The notes beneath the pieces were generated by a model. That model was not told the DNA's origin, did not search any database, and worked only from the letters and a program-made list of their open reading frames with translations. From Tumebacillus sp. BK434 (lineage in GTDB: Bacteria; Bacillota; Bacilli; Tumebacillales; Tumebacillaceae): DNA of 64,000 bases. This document shows positions 1 to 10,168 of this stretch, piece by piece (position 1 is the stretch's first letter; each line of letters begins with the position of its first letter). The DNA lies in contig NZ_SLXS01000001.1 in assembly GCF_004340785.1 (NCBI RefSeq), positions 186,001 to 250,000 of the forward strand, in the 5' to 3' direction. Position numbers and translations under genes: made by a program.

Positions 1-2
1 GA

Positions 3-443
3 GCGCCGCTGTCCGGGATGCGGGTGCGCGGCGTGGCGATGTCAGAATCTTGCACAAAGGGGAAACTTTCAGCGGAAGCGGAGGCGGGGGCAAAGGAACT
101 GGCTTTGTCCCGTCTGAATGGCCGGGTTCGCGTCGGCGAGCGCTATGCGCTGGGCGCGGAGACGGTGACGATCGCTGAGGCGAAGGAAGGGAGCCGCACG
201 TTTTTTCTGACAGAGCCGCTCGCCGCCAGCCATGCTCGCGGCGTGTCACTTCTGCCGTGTGCAGATACGTTGACCGACGGGCGCGGCGAAGTCGTGCTGG
301 CCTTTGGCAACTGCCGAAGCGCTGCGTTTGATGTGCGGCTTACGGTGTTCCACGGAGAACGTGAATTCTGTCGGGAGGTGAGAGTGGAAGAAGGCACATT
401 GCTGAATTTACGCGCAGTCAACCTTGACGATTTCGCAAGTTGA
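3..443 (+). CDS. Unrecognised eCIS-locus protein, 5' end outside window
   Basis: The reading frame is open from the first bases of the window, and no ribosome binding site precedes the internal ATGs at 18 or 39, so this is probably the 3' part of a longer gene. The visible ~147 residues have no motif I can assign. The C-terminal half (DGRGEVVLAF ... LLNLRAVNLDDF) looks like alternating beta strands. It ends 35 bases before the sheath gene and is almost certainly co-transcribed with it. In related loci a tail-cap (DUF4255-like) gene often sits here. That is a guess from position and is not supported by a motif. Confidence 0.5.
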   Translation, partial: APLSGMRVRGVAMSESCTKGKLSAEAEAGAKELALSRLNGRVRVGERYALGAETVTIAEAKEGSRTFFLTEPLAASHARGVSLLPCADTLTDGRGEVVLAFGNCRSAAFDVRLTVFHGEREFCREVRVEEGTLLNLRAVNLDDFAS

Positions 444-478
444 CGATAGATCAAATCCAAATGAGAGGAAGGGCTTCG

Positions 479-2227
<1,749 letters not shown>

Positions 2228-2258
2228 TCCTACAATTTGGTAAGAAGGAGGTAGAGGT

Positions 2259-2693
2259 ATGTCTGACCGTAAAGACCCGTACCGCAAGTTTCGATTTAAA
2301 GTGGAATATGACGGCATCGTATCGGCCGGTTTCAGCGAAGTGTCCGGTTATGACGCGTCTGTAGACGTTGTCGAGTACCGTGAGGGCACCGAAGTCACCA
2401 CCCCGCGCAAACTGCCGGGCCTGACCAAGTACGGCAACATCACGCTCAAGCGCGGGATGACCGACAACATGGAGCTGTTCAACTGGATCTTCCAGTACAT
2501 CGAAAAAGGCGAGATCGTGCGCAAATCGATCACGATCACCGTGATGGACGAAAAAGGCGCCGATGCGGCCGCTTTCCAGATCATCAACGCGTGGCCGATG
2601 AAGTACACCGGCCCGGACCTCAACGCAACGGCGTCCGAAGTGACGATCGAGTCGCTTGAGATCGCGCATGAAGGTATGAAGCGCACGAAGTAA
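2259..2693 (+). CDS. Inner tube protein 1 (Hcp/gp19-like tail tube)
   Basis: A 144-residue tail tube protein of the TIGR02241/T4 gp19-like family, which stacks as hexameric rings inside the sheath. Diagnostic features are the opening YRKFRFKVEYDG, the turn GFSEVSGYDASVDVVEYREG and the closing NATASEVTIESLEIAHEGMK. The ribosome binding site AAGAAGGAGGTAG is among the strongest here, fitting a highly expressed structural protein. It follows the sheath by 31 bases. A second, divergent tube gene lies at 3372. In other eCIS several tube paralogues exist, one usually contacting the baseplate; which one is the bulk tube cannot be told from sequence. Confidence 0.93.
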   Translation: MSDRKDPYRKFRFKVEYDGIVSAGFSEVSGYDASVDVVEYREGTEVTTPRKLPGLTKYGNITLKRGMTDNMELFNWIFQYIEKGEIVRKSITITVMDEKGADAAAFQIINAWPMKYTGPDLNATASEVTIESLEIAHEGMKRTK

Positions 2694-2716
2694 TTTTTGG
2701 CAGGGCACTTGTTTTT

Positions 2717-2752
2717 GGGGAACAGGAGGGCCGTTTTGTCCTCTTGTTCTCC
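2717..2752 (+). promoter_or_regulatory. Intercistronic mRNA hairpin after sheath/tube genes
   Basis: A 13-bp stem (left arm 2717-2729, right arm 2740-2752, two G-U pairs) with a 10-base loop lies between the tube gene and the next cistron. No long U-run follows, so it is not a classic terminator. A partial terminator or 3'-stabilising hairpin that raises sheath and tube mRNA over the baseplate genes would fit. Confidence 0.5.
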
Positions 2753-2781
2753 CTACTCATTTATCCGGGAGGAACTGACCG

Positions 2782-3159
2782 ATGGCATTCCAGACTGAAT
2801 ACGAATTTATTCTTCCGAAGGGTTATGTCGATGAAGAAGGCACCTTGCACAAGCGCGGCGTGATGCGTTTGGCGACGGCAGCCGATGAGATTCTTCCGAT
2901 GCGCGACCCGCGCGTGCAGTCCAATCCGGGCTACCTGACGATCATTTTGCTGTCCCGCGTGATCACCCGCCTCGGCGACCTGACCATGATCGATACGCGC
3001 ACCGTGGAGAAGTTTTTCACCGCCGACCTGGCATTTTTGCAAAACTTCTACCGTCAGATCAACGAGGGCGAAGGCGTGCAGGTGAAGACGGTGTGCCCGA
3101 AATGCGATCATGAGCATGAGGTCGACATGGCTTTTCTTCCGGGGCCGAGCGGAGCATAA
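2782..3159 (+). CDS. Phage tail assembly / baseplate-associated protein
   Basis: A 125-residue protein that resembles the small tail-assembly protein found between tube genes in eCIS and related tail loci. It opens with a strand-rich segment (TEYEFILPKGYVDEEG), followed by a helical part (PGYLTIILLSRVITRLGDL ... FLQNFYRQIN). A short C-terminal CPKCDHEHEV segment has two Cys and two His and could bind zinc. The ribosome binding site GGGAGG precedes the ATG. The stop codon TAA overlaps the apparent start of the next reading frame (ATAA). The function, probably chaperoning tube or tape assembly, is inferred from gene order. Confidence 0.75.
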   Translation: MAFQTEYEFILPKGYVDEEGTLHKRGVMRLATAADEILPMRDPRVQSNPGYLTIILLSRVITRLGDLTMIDTRTVEKFFTADLAFLQNFYRQINEGEGVQVKTVCPKCDHEHEVDMAFLPGPSGA

Positions 3160-3353
3160 CCTTATATCCCGTCGACAAGATCTATGAGGAAGTGGGCTTC
3201 ATCGCTTATTATTTCCACTGGCCGCATGATGAGATCATGTCGATGGATCACCGCGAGCGCCGCCGCTGGTGTGATGAAATCTCGCGGATCAACCGCAATC
3301 TGAACGGGGAGAAGCCTAGTGACAACCCGTTCGATATCTTTGGCGAGTTTTAG
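3156..3353 (+). CDS. DUF6760-like miniprotein with apparent ATA start
   Basis: An uninterrupted frame runs from 3120 to the TAG at 3351-3353 and encodes a protein like the small DUF6760 family that follows the assembly protein in eCIS loci. Key residues are YPVDKIYEEVGFIAYYFHWP, then a basic HRERRRWCDEI helix and NRNLNG. The expected family start (M-T-L-Y-P-V-D) falls on ATA at 3156. The only in-frame standard starts are GTG at 3192 and ATG at 3237, both inside the conserved part and both without a good ribosome binding site. A usual ATGA stop/start overlap appears here as ATAA. Translation from ATA by coupling, loss of function, or a sequencing error are all possible. Confidence 0.6.
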   Translation: MTLYPVDKIYEEVGFIAYYFHWPHDEIMSMDHRERRRWCDEISRINRNLNGEKPSDNPFDIFGEF

Positions 3354-3371
3354 GGATAGAGGTGACTTCGG

Positions 3372-3815
3372 GTGGCCCAGATCAAACCGCGCAACGTTGT
3401 GGCCGGGTTTCGGTTCAAAGTGGAGCTGGACGGAATCCAGGTGGCCGGGTTCAGCGAAGTGTCCGGCCTGCAGGCAGAAATCGAATATGAAGAGTATCAG
3501 GAAGGCGGCGTGAACATTTTTGTGCACCGTTTTCCGAAGCATACGAAGTATCCGGCACTCGTGCTGAAGCGCGGCGTGAGCAACGGCGATGAGCTGTGGA
3601 AGTGGTTCCTCGACACGCGCGACGGCAAGATCTCCAAGAAGAGCGGCGCGGTGATCATGTATGACAAAAAGGATCACGAGCTGTGCCGCTGGACGTTTGT
3701 CAACGCCTACCCTGTCAAGTGGGGCGGGCCGGAGCTGAATGCGAACCAGAGCAGTCTGGCGATCGAAACGATTGAGCTTGTGCATCAGGGAATCAAGTTT
3801 ATCAAAGGAAAGTGA
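3372..3815 (+). CDS. Inner tube protein 2 (Hcp/gp19-like)
   Basis: A second member of the TIGR02241-type tube family (147 aa), with the same landmarks as the first: PRNVVAGFRFKVELDG, GFSEVSGLQAEIEYEEYQEGG and NQSSLAIETIELVHQGIKF. It is clearly diverged from the copy at 2259. The start is GTG at 3372, with GATAGAGGTGA just upstream. Because it lies directly before the giant repeat protein and the LysM protein, it may be the tube ring that joins baseplate to bulk tube. That role is inferred from position only. Confidence 0.88.
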   Translation: MAQIKPRNVVAGFRFKVELDGIQVAGFSEVSGLQAEIEYEEYQEGGVNIFVHRFPKHTKYPALVLKRGVSNGDELWKWFLDTRDGKISKKSGAVIMYDKKDHELCRWTFVNAYPVKWGGPELNANQSSLAIETIELVHQGIKFIKGK

Positions 3816-3820
3816 CAGCG

Positions 3821-6800
3821 ATGAACGTGCTGCAACCGTTTGAACTGTATCGTGTCCAAAGCGGCCTGCTGACGCCCGATTTTGCGCAGGGGATCTTGGG
3901 GAAGTACGGCTTTTCCCATGAGGATTACCTGGGGCTGTTGCGGTTGGTGTTTCGTGAATTGGAACTGTTGGAAGCGGAAGAGGGCAGCCCGGAGATCGCC
4001 GAGCTGCTGGCGCAGCTGCGCGGGCAGATCGAACTGCTGCAGCGGCAGAACAGGACGACCTCGCAAACGGTTGAGACCCTGAACAAGGGAGCATTTGCGA
4101 AAGGGATTCAGAATGAAATCGGGGTGTTGAAGCACTCGGTCACGAAGCTTTTGACAGGGAGTGTTTTGGCGCCGGTACAGATTTTCTATACGAACACGGG
4201 CGATGTGTCGATGCAAGGGGTACGCCAGAAGCTGCAGACCCTGTTGCAACAAGCGCCGGCGCAAGCGGCGCAGCGCATGACCCTGCTGTCCCGGACGGGG
4301 CAGTTGACCACCGCTTTGTATCAGGCACAGCGCGGTTTGCAGAACGATGGAACGGCGCGTACCGTGCAGGATACGCTGCGGACGCTGTTGCATGATCATC
4401 AGACGATGCAAGAGCGGCTGGACCGCACAGAGCTTGAGGCAGAGCGCGGGGAACAGGTGCTGAAGAGCGTTTCCAAGTACCTGAGCCGCCATGTGCAAGT
4501 GCTGCAGCCGTATGTTGACTTGACTCAGCAGCTGGCGCGGCATGGCGCGGTCACCAAAGCAGAGCACAACCAGGAAGCGGGCCAAAGCCTGCGTCCTGAT
4601 CCACATATGGCCATCCCGGTGCGGGAGGCGCTGCGCATCGTGACGCAGCAGCACCCGCATCTGCTGGATGTGCGTCCTTATTCGAACTACTTCACCAGCC
4701 AGCACCACATCAGCCGCCAAATGGCGGGGCACCTGACCCTGCAGAACCTGCTCGGCCTGCAGCCTGTGGCGAGCCTAAAACTTACCGATACCCGCCGCCA
4801 CGCGGGACTGACGGCAGGAAGGGCAGATGTGCCCATCGACCACCTGCAGGCAGGGGATCTGGCGGGTCAGCGCGGGACTGCTGAATTGTCTTCGGTCACC
4901 CAACTGGTGAACGGGTATGGTACTGCGGAGTTGTCTTCAGTCCGCGAGCTGGTGAAGAAATATGGTGTGACCGAATTGTCTTCGGTCAGCCAACTGGTGA
5001 ACCAGCACGGCGCTGCTGAATTAATTTCGATCAGCGAGCTGGTAAACCAGTACGGCGCTGCTGAATTGACATCGATCAGTGAACTGGTAAACCAGTACGG
5101 CGCTGCAGAATTGACTTCGATCAGCGAGCTTGTGAACCGATATGGCGCTGCAGAATTGACTGCGATCAGTGAGCTTGTGAACCGATATGGCGCTGCAGAA
5201 TTGACTGCGATCAGCGAGCTTGTGAATCAGCACGGTTCTGCAGAATTGACTGCGATCAGCGAGCTTGTGAATCAGTACGGTTCTGCAGAATTGACTTCGA
5301 TCAGCGAGCATTTGAAACGATATGGCGCTGCAGAATTGATTTCGATCAGCGAGCTTGTGAACCGGTACGGCGCTTCTGAATTGACTTCGATTAACGAGCT
5401 TGTGAATCAGTACGGTTCTGCAGAATTGTCTTCGATCAGCGAGCTTGTGAACCGGCATGGTGCTGCAGAATTGTCTTCGATTAGCGAGCTTGTGAATCAG
5501 TACGGTTCTGCAGAATTGTCTTCAATCAGCGAGCTTGTGAACCGGCATGGTGCTGCAGAATTGTCTTCGATTAGCGAGCTTGTGAACCAGTACGGCGCTG
5601 CAGAATTATCTTCAGTCAGCGTGCTTGTGAACCAATATGGCGCTGCAGAATTATCTTCTGTCGGCGAGCTTGTGAACCGGTACGGTTCTGCAGAATTGTC
5701 TTCGGTCAGCGAACTGGTGAATGAGTATGGAGCCGCTGAGCTGGCCACGGTCAGCCAGTTGGTGAACGAGTACGGGGCGGACAACCTCGTGCAGATCAGC
5801 CAGCTGATCCAGGAAGTGGGCGTCACCGAGATGTCCCGCGTCAACCAGATGGTCAAAGAGCACGGGGCGAATGAACTGGTGCAGATGAGCCGGTTGATTC
5901 AGGAGTTTGGCGCGTCCGAAATCACCCGTGCCAGCCAGATGGTCAACGAGTACGGGACGAATGAACTGGTGCAAATAAGCAACTTGATCCAAGCGTTCGG
6001 CGCGACTGAACTCTTGCAGGTCAGCCATCTGCTGCAGGACCTGAAAACGGTCAACGGCGCTGTGGAGACGCTGCGCTCGGCCGACCTGGCGAGTGTGAAC
6101 CGGCTGTTCCACGAACTGGCGGCGACCGAAGTGAACGAAGTGAACCGCTTGATCGACCGGCTGGCGACGACCGATTTGACCGGTGTCAGCCAGCTCATTC
6201 ACACGCTGGGCACGACCGATCTGACCGTCCATCAGATGATCGATGCGTTGCGGGCAACCGATCTGACGCATGTGCACCGATTGATCAATGAAATGGCGCC
6301 CGCAGAGTCTGTGCTGCTCAGCCAATTTGTTGAAACGCTTTCGAACACCAACATCACGCAAACCAGCCGTCTGATCGCCCAGCTTCACACGGCAGTTCTG
6401 ACCGACGCGGCCGATTTGGTGGACACGCTGCGCGCGACCGACCTCAGACAGGCGGGCCGACTGATCAACACGCTCTCGGCAACCGACGTGGGGCAGATCA
6501 CGCAGCTTGTGAACCAGTTTGCGGAAGCTTCTGCAGGCGACGAGTTGAGTGCTGCAACTCTTGTTTATGCCAATCGTACGACACGAGACGGCGATCTTAA
6601 TGAAGCGGAAGCACGTTCTGCCGACGACTCGCAGATCGTCACCCACATTTCCAAGCTGTTGCAAGATGTGCGTACGAGCGACATCGCGCAGATCACCCAC
6701 CTGCTGCAAGAGCTGCGCACCGTCGAGGCGTCCAGTTTGATGAAGCGCCTGCACCAGTTGAACCAAATGCCGATCGCGGAAGCGGATGCGCAGTTGCGCG

Positions 6801-9496
6801 AACTGGCCGCAGTTGAGATCACACAAGCGGCGACGTTGGCTGCTCAGCTCAACTCGACGAGCCTGATCAATGCCACGAAGCTGATCAACTTGCTGAACCG
6901 AACGGAGATCACAGACGCTGCGACGCTGACGAAGCTGTTCACCTCCACCGAAATTCAGAATGCAACCAGCCTGATCCAAGCGCTGAACACAGCAGATGTG
7001 CCTGGCGTGAATCGGCTGATCCATACACTGCGCAACACCGAAAGCATCATTCAGGCCGCCAGCCTGATCAATACCTTGAGCGTCCCGAATATGACCCGTG
7101 CGACTGAACTGCTCAGCACTTTGAGCAAGGCCGAAGTCGTGCGCACCGCCGAGTTGATCCAACTGGTGTCTCGCCCTGAAGTGGCTAAAAGCACCGAGAT
7201 CCTTGCGACATTGACCGCGGGCGACTTGAAGCTGTTCTCAACACCAGAGGTGATCCGCACCGCCGAGTTCCTGTCCACGCTGACGACAACAGAAGCACTC
7301 CATGTGACTGAGGTGCTGGCAACTCCAAGCAGACTCGCCGATGCGGCCCAACTGATTCATACCTTCAGCACTTCCGGACAGGAGATCGCAACGCTGCTCG
7401 AAACGAAACTCCTCGCCGATGAACGTGTCATGCGTTTCATCACCGGAACGAGCCAACTGAACAAACTGCTCACGTCCGAAAGTGAAGCGAGTCTCCTCAA
7501 CATCGTCAACCAATTCAGCAGGCAGCGCACGGCTGACCAAGAGTCCAGCCCGTGGATGACCACGAACCAGTTGGAGACTGAGGCGAACTTCAACTTCATG
7601 TCGTCGATGAGCAAGCTCCACCTACTGAGCAAGGAAACTGAAACGAGCCTCGTCAACGTCACCAAACAGCTGAGCACACCACTCAGCTCAGAAAGTGCAG
7701 CAAATCTCATCACTGCAGTACAGGCACTAAGAAAACAACTCAACTCGGAAACCGATACCAACCTGATCACGGCCATCACTCACCATAACAAGCAGCTCAT
7801 TACCGATACCGAAACCAACCTAAGCAACCTCACGAGTCAACTGAGCAAGCAGTTTCGTACAACGAGTGAAACAGACCTGATCAACCTCACGCACCACCAA
7901 AGCAAGCAACTCCTTACTGAATCCGAAACCAACTTGAGCAACATCACGAATCAAGTAAGTAAGCAACTCAGTAAAGCAAACGAAACAAACCTGATCACCA
8001 CGACGCACCATCTTAGCAAGCAACTCCTTACCGAAACTGAAACCAACCTGAGCAACCTCACGAATCAACTAAGCAACCAACTCAGTAAAGCAAACGAAAC
8101 AAATCTGATCACCACGACGCACCATCTTAGCAAGCAACTCCTTACCGAAACCGAAACCAACCTTAGCAACATCACGAATCAACTGAGCAACCAACTCAGT
8201 AAAGCAAACGAAACAAATCTGATCACCACGACGCACCATCTTAGCAAGCAACTCATTACCGAAACCGAAACGAACCTGAGCAACCTCACGAATCAACTGA
8301 GCTATCAACTCAGAACAGCAAGTGAAACCAACCTGATCACCACCACGAACCATCTTAGCAAGCAGCTCAACACTGAAAACGAAACCAACCTGAGCATGCT
8401 CACGAGTCAACTGAGCAAGCAACTCAGTTCAGCAAGTGAAACTAGCCTTCTTACCACCACGCAACACCTCAGCAAGCAACTCGTTGCCAAAAACGAAGCT
8501 AACCTGAGCAACCTCACGAATCAACTGAGCAAGGAGTTTAGCACTGCAAGCGAAACCAACCTGATCAACACCACGCACCACCTAAACAAGCAACTCGTTA
8601 CTGAAACCGAAACGAACCTGAGCAACCTCACGAATCAACTGAGCAATCAACTCAACACAGCAAGCGAAACCAACCTAGTCACCACCACGCACCACCTAAA
8701 CAAGCAACTCCTTATCGCAATCGAAACGAACCTGAGCAACCTTACCAGTCAACTGAGCAGACAGGTCAGCACTGAAAACGAAGCGAACCTGAACCATCTC
8801 ACACGACAACTGAACAACCAAATGAGTACCGGTCACAGCACCGATTTCATGACCACGGCGAACCTGACCAAGCGGCTCACAAACGAGAGCCTCAACAATC
8901 TCATCACCACCACGAGCCAATTGACCAGCCAGCTCGCCGCCGAAACGACAAGCGCACTCAGGCAGTTTCATCGCCTCGACATACAATCGCAAGACCGCGC
9001 AGGCGGCATTTCGCGACTTGGTGCAGGGCAGCGGGACATCACCACGCTCGCCAACACGCCGATGCTCACCAACCGGGCACAGCATCAGCAGTCCCCGGGC
9101 ATCGTCACCCAAGCCAAGACCCTGCCCACTACGCTGACCCAGTTGCTGCCCAACGCGGCACAGCTTGACGACAACCCGGACGTCCACCGCGAAGCGGATC
9201 AAGACGCCGCGTCAGCTCCCTTCCAGGCGGAGCAGTCGTTCACCCTGCGCCACCCGCAGCAGCACGAATCGCCCGCGATGGACTACCGCAAACAACCCGA
9301 GCAGGAACCGGCCCAACAGTCCCAATCGGCCCCGACTTCTGCGGTGCCGGCCACACCGGCACCGGATACAAGCGAAGCCGTTCATCCAGCCAAAAACAAC
9401 CCGCTCGCCGCGCTCGACATGGACGAACTGGTCGACCATCTCTACCGCGAGCTGGAAAAACGGATCGAATTCGAACGCTCCGTCCGCGGCCTCTAA
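3821..9496 (+). CDS. Giant repeat protein, candidate tape-measure protein
   Basis: A 1891-residue protein between the tube gene and the LysM baseplate gene, the place where tail loci carry the tape measure. Residues 1-351 are helical and Gln/Leu-rich. Residues 352-741 are 26 consecutive 15-residue units (consensus GAAELSSISELVNQY). Degenerate units of similar length continue to about 1190. Roughly residues 1272-1708 are 19-residue units (NLSNLTNQLSNQL type). A Pro/Gln/Ala-rich linker follows, then a final helix LDMDELVDHLYRELEKRIEF typical of eCIS-locus proteins. It has no enzyme motif and no signal peptide. ATG 3821 fits AAAGGAAAG; GTG 3812 is too close to that site. A fibre-like or cargo role is possible, but helix-forming repeats at this position favour a length ruler. 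Confidence 0.65.
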   Translation: MNVLQPFELYRVQSGLLTPDFAQGILGKYGFSHEDYLGLLRLVFRELELLEAEEGSPEIAELLAQLRGQIELLQRQNRTTSQTVETLNKGAFAKGIQNEIGVLKHSVTKLLTGSVLAPVQIFYTNTGDVSMQGVRQKLQTLLQQAPAQAAQRMTLLSRTGQLTTALYQAQRGLQNDGTARTVQDTLRTLLHDHQTMQERLDRTELEAERGEQVLKSVSKYLSRHVQVLQPYVDLTQQLARHGAVTKAEHNQEAGQSLRPDPHMAIPVREALRIVTQQHPHLLDVRPYSNYFTSQHHISRQMAGHLTLQNLLGLQPVASLKLTDTRRHAGLTAGRADVPIDHLQAGDLAGQRGTAELSSVTQLVNGYGTAELSSVRELVKKYGVTELSSVSQLVNQHGAAELISISELVNQYGAAELTSISELVNQYGAAELTSISELVNRYGAAELTAISELVNRYGAAELTAISELVNQHGSAELTAISELVNQYGSAELTSISEHLKRYGAAELISISELVNRYGASELTSINELVNQYGSAELSSISELVNRHGAAELSSISELVNQYGSAELSSISELVNRHGAAELSSISELVNQYGAAELSSVSVLVNQYGAAELSSVGELVNRYGSAELSSVSELVNEYGAAELATVSQLVNEYGADNLVQISQLIQEVGVTEMSRVNQMVKEHGANELVQMSRLIQEFGASEITRASQMVNEYGTNELVQISNLIQAFGATELLQVSHLLQDLKTVNGAVETLRSADLASVNRLFHELAATEVNEVNRLIDRLATTDLTGVSQLIHTLGTTDLTVHQMIDALRATDLTHVHRLINEMAPAESVLLSQFVETLSNTNITQTSRLIAQLHTAVLTDAADLVDTLRATDLRQAGRLINTLSATDVGQITQLVNQFAEASAGDELSAATLVYANRTTRDGDLNEAEARSADDSQIVTHISKLLQDVRTSDIAQITHLLQELRTVEASSLMKRLHQLNQMPIAEADAQLRELAAVEITQAATLAAQLNSTSLINATKLINLLNRTEITDAATLTKLFTSTEIQNATSLIQALNTADVPGVNRLIHTLRNTESIIQAASLINTLSVPNMTRATELLSTLSKAEVVRTAELIQLVSRPEVAKSTEILATLTAGDLKLFSTPEVIRTAEFLSTLTTTEALHVTEVLATPSRLADAAQLIHTFSTSGQEIATLLETKLLADERVMRFITGTSQLNKLLTSESEASLLNIVNQFSRQRTADQESSPWMTTNQLETEANFNFMSSMSKLHLLSKETETSLVNVTKQLSTPLSSESAANLITAVQALRKQLNSETDTNLITAITHHNKQLITDTETNLSNLTSQLSKQFRTTSETDLINLTHHQSKQLLTESETNLSNITNQVSKQLSKANETNLITTTHHLSKQLLTETETNLSNLTNQLSNQLSKANETNLITTTHHLSKQLLTETETNLSNITNQLSNQLSKANETNLITTTHHLSKQLITETETNLSNLTNQLSYQLRTASETNLITTTNHLSKQLNTENETNLSMLTSQLSKQLSSASETSLLTTTQHLSKQLVAKNEANLSNLTNQLSKEFSTASETNLINTTHHLNKQLVTETETNLSNLTNQLSNQLNTASETNLVTTTHHLNKQLLIAIETNLSNLTSQLSRQVSTENEANLNHLTRQLNNQMSTGHSTDFMTTANLTKRLTNESLNNLITTTSQLTSQLAAETTSALRQFHRLDIQSQDRAGGISRLGAGQRDITTLANTPMLTNRAQHQQSPGIVTQAKTLPTTLTQLLPNAAQLDDNPDVHREADQDAASAPFQAEQSFTLRHPQQHESPAMDYRKQPEQEPAQQSQSAPTSAVPATPAPDTSEAVHPAKNNPLAALDMDELVDHLYRELEKRIEFERSVRGL
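4874..6043 (+). repeat. 26 tandem 45-bp coding repeats
   Basis: The DNA repeats in exact 45-base (15-codon) register 26 times with no insertion or deletion. The first twenty units are close to identical at base level, for example the recurring GCTGCAGAATTGTCTTCG. The last six have drifted. The translated unit carries hydrophobic residues at L, I/V, L and V spacings that suit an amphipathic helix. The near-identity points to recent expansion by unequal recombination or slippage. Confidence 0.9.
7634..8943 (+). repeat. Tandem 57/114-bp coding repeats
   Basis: A second, unrelated repeat family in the same gene. The 19-codon units alternate between an NLITTTHHLSKQL type and an NLSNLTNQLSNQL type, giving a 114-base higher-order period. 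Copies between about 7980 and 8270 are nearly identical at DNA level. The outer copies are more diverged, so growth seems to have been from the middle. The units are Asn/Thr/Gln/Leu-rich and predicted helical. Confidence 0.85.
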
Positions 9497-9529
9497 CCGC
9501 GATCATCATTAGGAAAGGAAGGAACGGCC

Positions 9530-10162
9530 ATGACCACCAAAGCAGTCATCGAAGTTTTAACCGGCGGCCAAAAGGGCACCAAGATCAAAGTTCTGTTCAA
9601 CCCGAACAACTACTCCCTCGATCACGGCAACCAGTTCGCCTGGCACACCATTCCCGGCCTTTCCATGCCGATCGCGCAGTTCGTCTCCGGCCAGACGCCG
9701 TCCCTGTCGATGGAACTGTTCCTCGATTGCTACGGTGAAAGCGCCGACGCCGACGTCCGCGACTATACCAAGCAGATCGCCGGACTCCTCGCCGTCGACA
9801 AAGACCTGCACGCTCCGCCGATGGTCAAATTCGTCTGGGGCTCGCTCAAGTTTCAAGGCATCATCGAGAAGCTCAACCAGAAATTCACCATGTTCTCCAA
9901 CAAAGGCAACCCCGTCCGCGCTACTTTAAACGTCACTTTCAAAGCGGTCTACGGGGTCAAAGAGCAATTTCAGGACATCCCGCGCCAATCGGCCGACCGC
10001 ACCAAACAAAAGCTGCTCCGCCAAGGCGACGCGCTCTGGATGATCGCAGCCGAAGAGTACGAAGACCCTGGCAAATGGCGCGAAATCGCCAGAGCCAACG
10101 GCATCGACAACCCGAAAAAGCTCGAAACCGGACGCACCCTGACCATCCCGCGATTGGAGTGA
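9530..10162 (+). CDS. LysM-domain tube-initiator / baseplate protein (Afp7-like)
   Basis: A 210-residue protein with an N-terminal CIS-tube-type domain (residues 1-150, starting AVIEVLTGGQKGTKIKVLFN) and a C-terminal LysM motif (about 160-210: LWMIAAEEYEDPGKWREIA, then GRTLTIP). In eCIS and tailed phages this protein (Afp7/Pvc7, gp53-like) links the first tube ring to the hub, and the LysM lies outside the tube. The ribosome binding site AGGAAAGGAAGG precedes the ATG. It lies between the candidate tape measure and the hub, the standard order. Assignment is confident. Confidence 0.9.
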   Translation: MTTKAVIEVLTGGQKGTKIKVLFNPNNYSLDHGNQFAWHTIPGLSMPIAQFVSGQTPSLSMELFLDCYGESADADVRDYTKQIAGLLAVDKDLHAPPMVKFVWGSLKFQGIIEKLNQKFTMFSNKGNPVRATLNVTFKAVYGVKEQFQDIPRQSADRTKQKLLRQGDALWMIAAEEYEDPGKWREIARANGIDNPKKLETGRTLTIPRLE

Positions 10163-10168
10163 TGAAGC

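Noticed and set aside
4874-6043. Repeats as a CRISPR array
   Set aside because: The units are contiguous with no spacers, of 45 bases in coding register, and lie inside a long intact gene.
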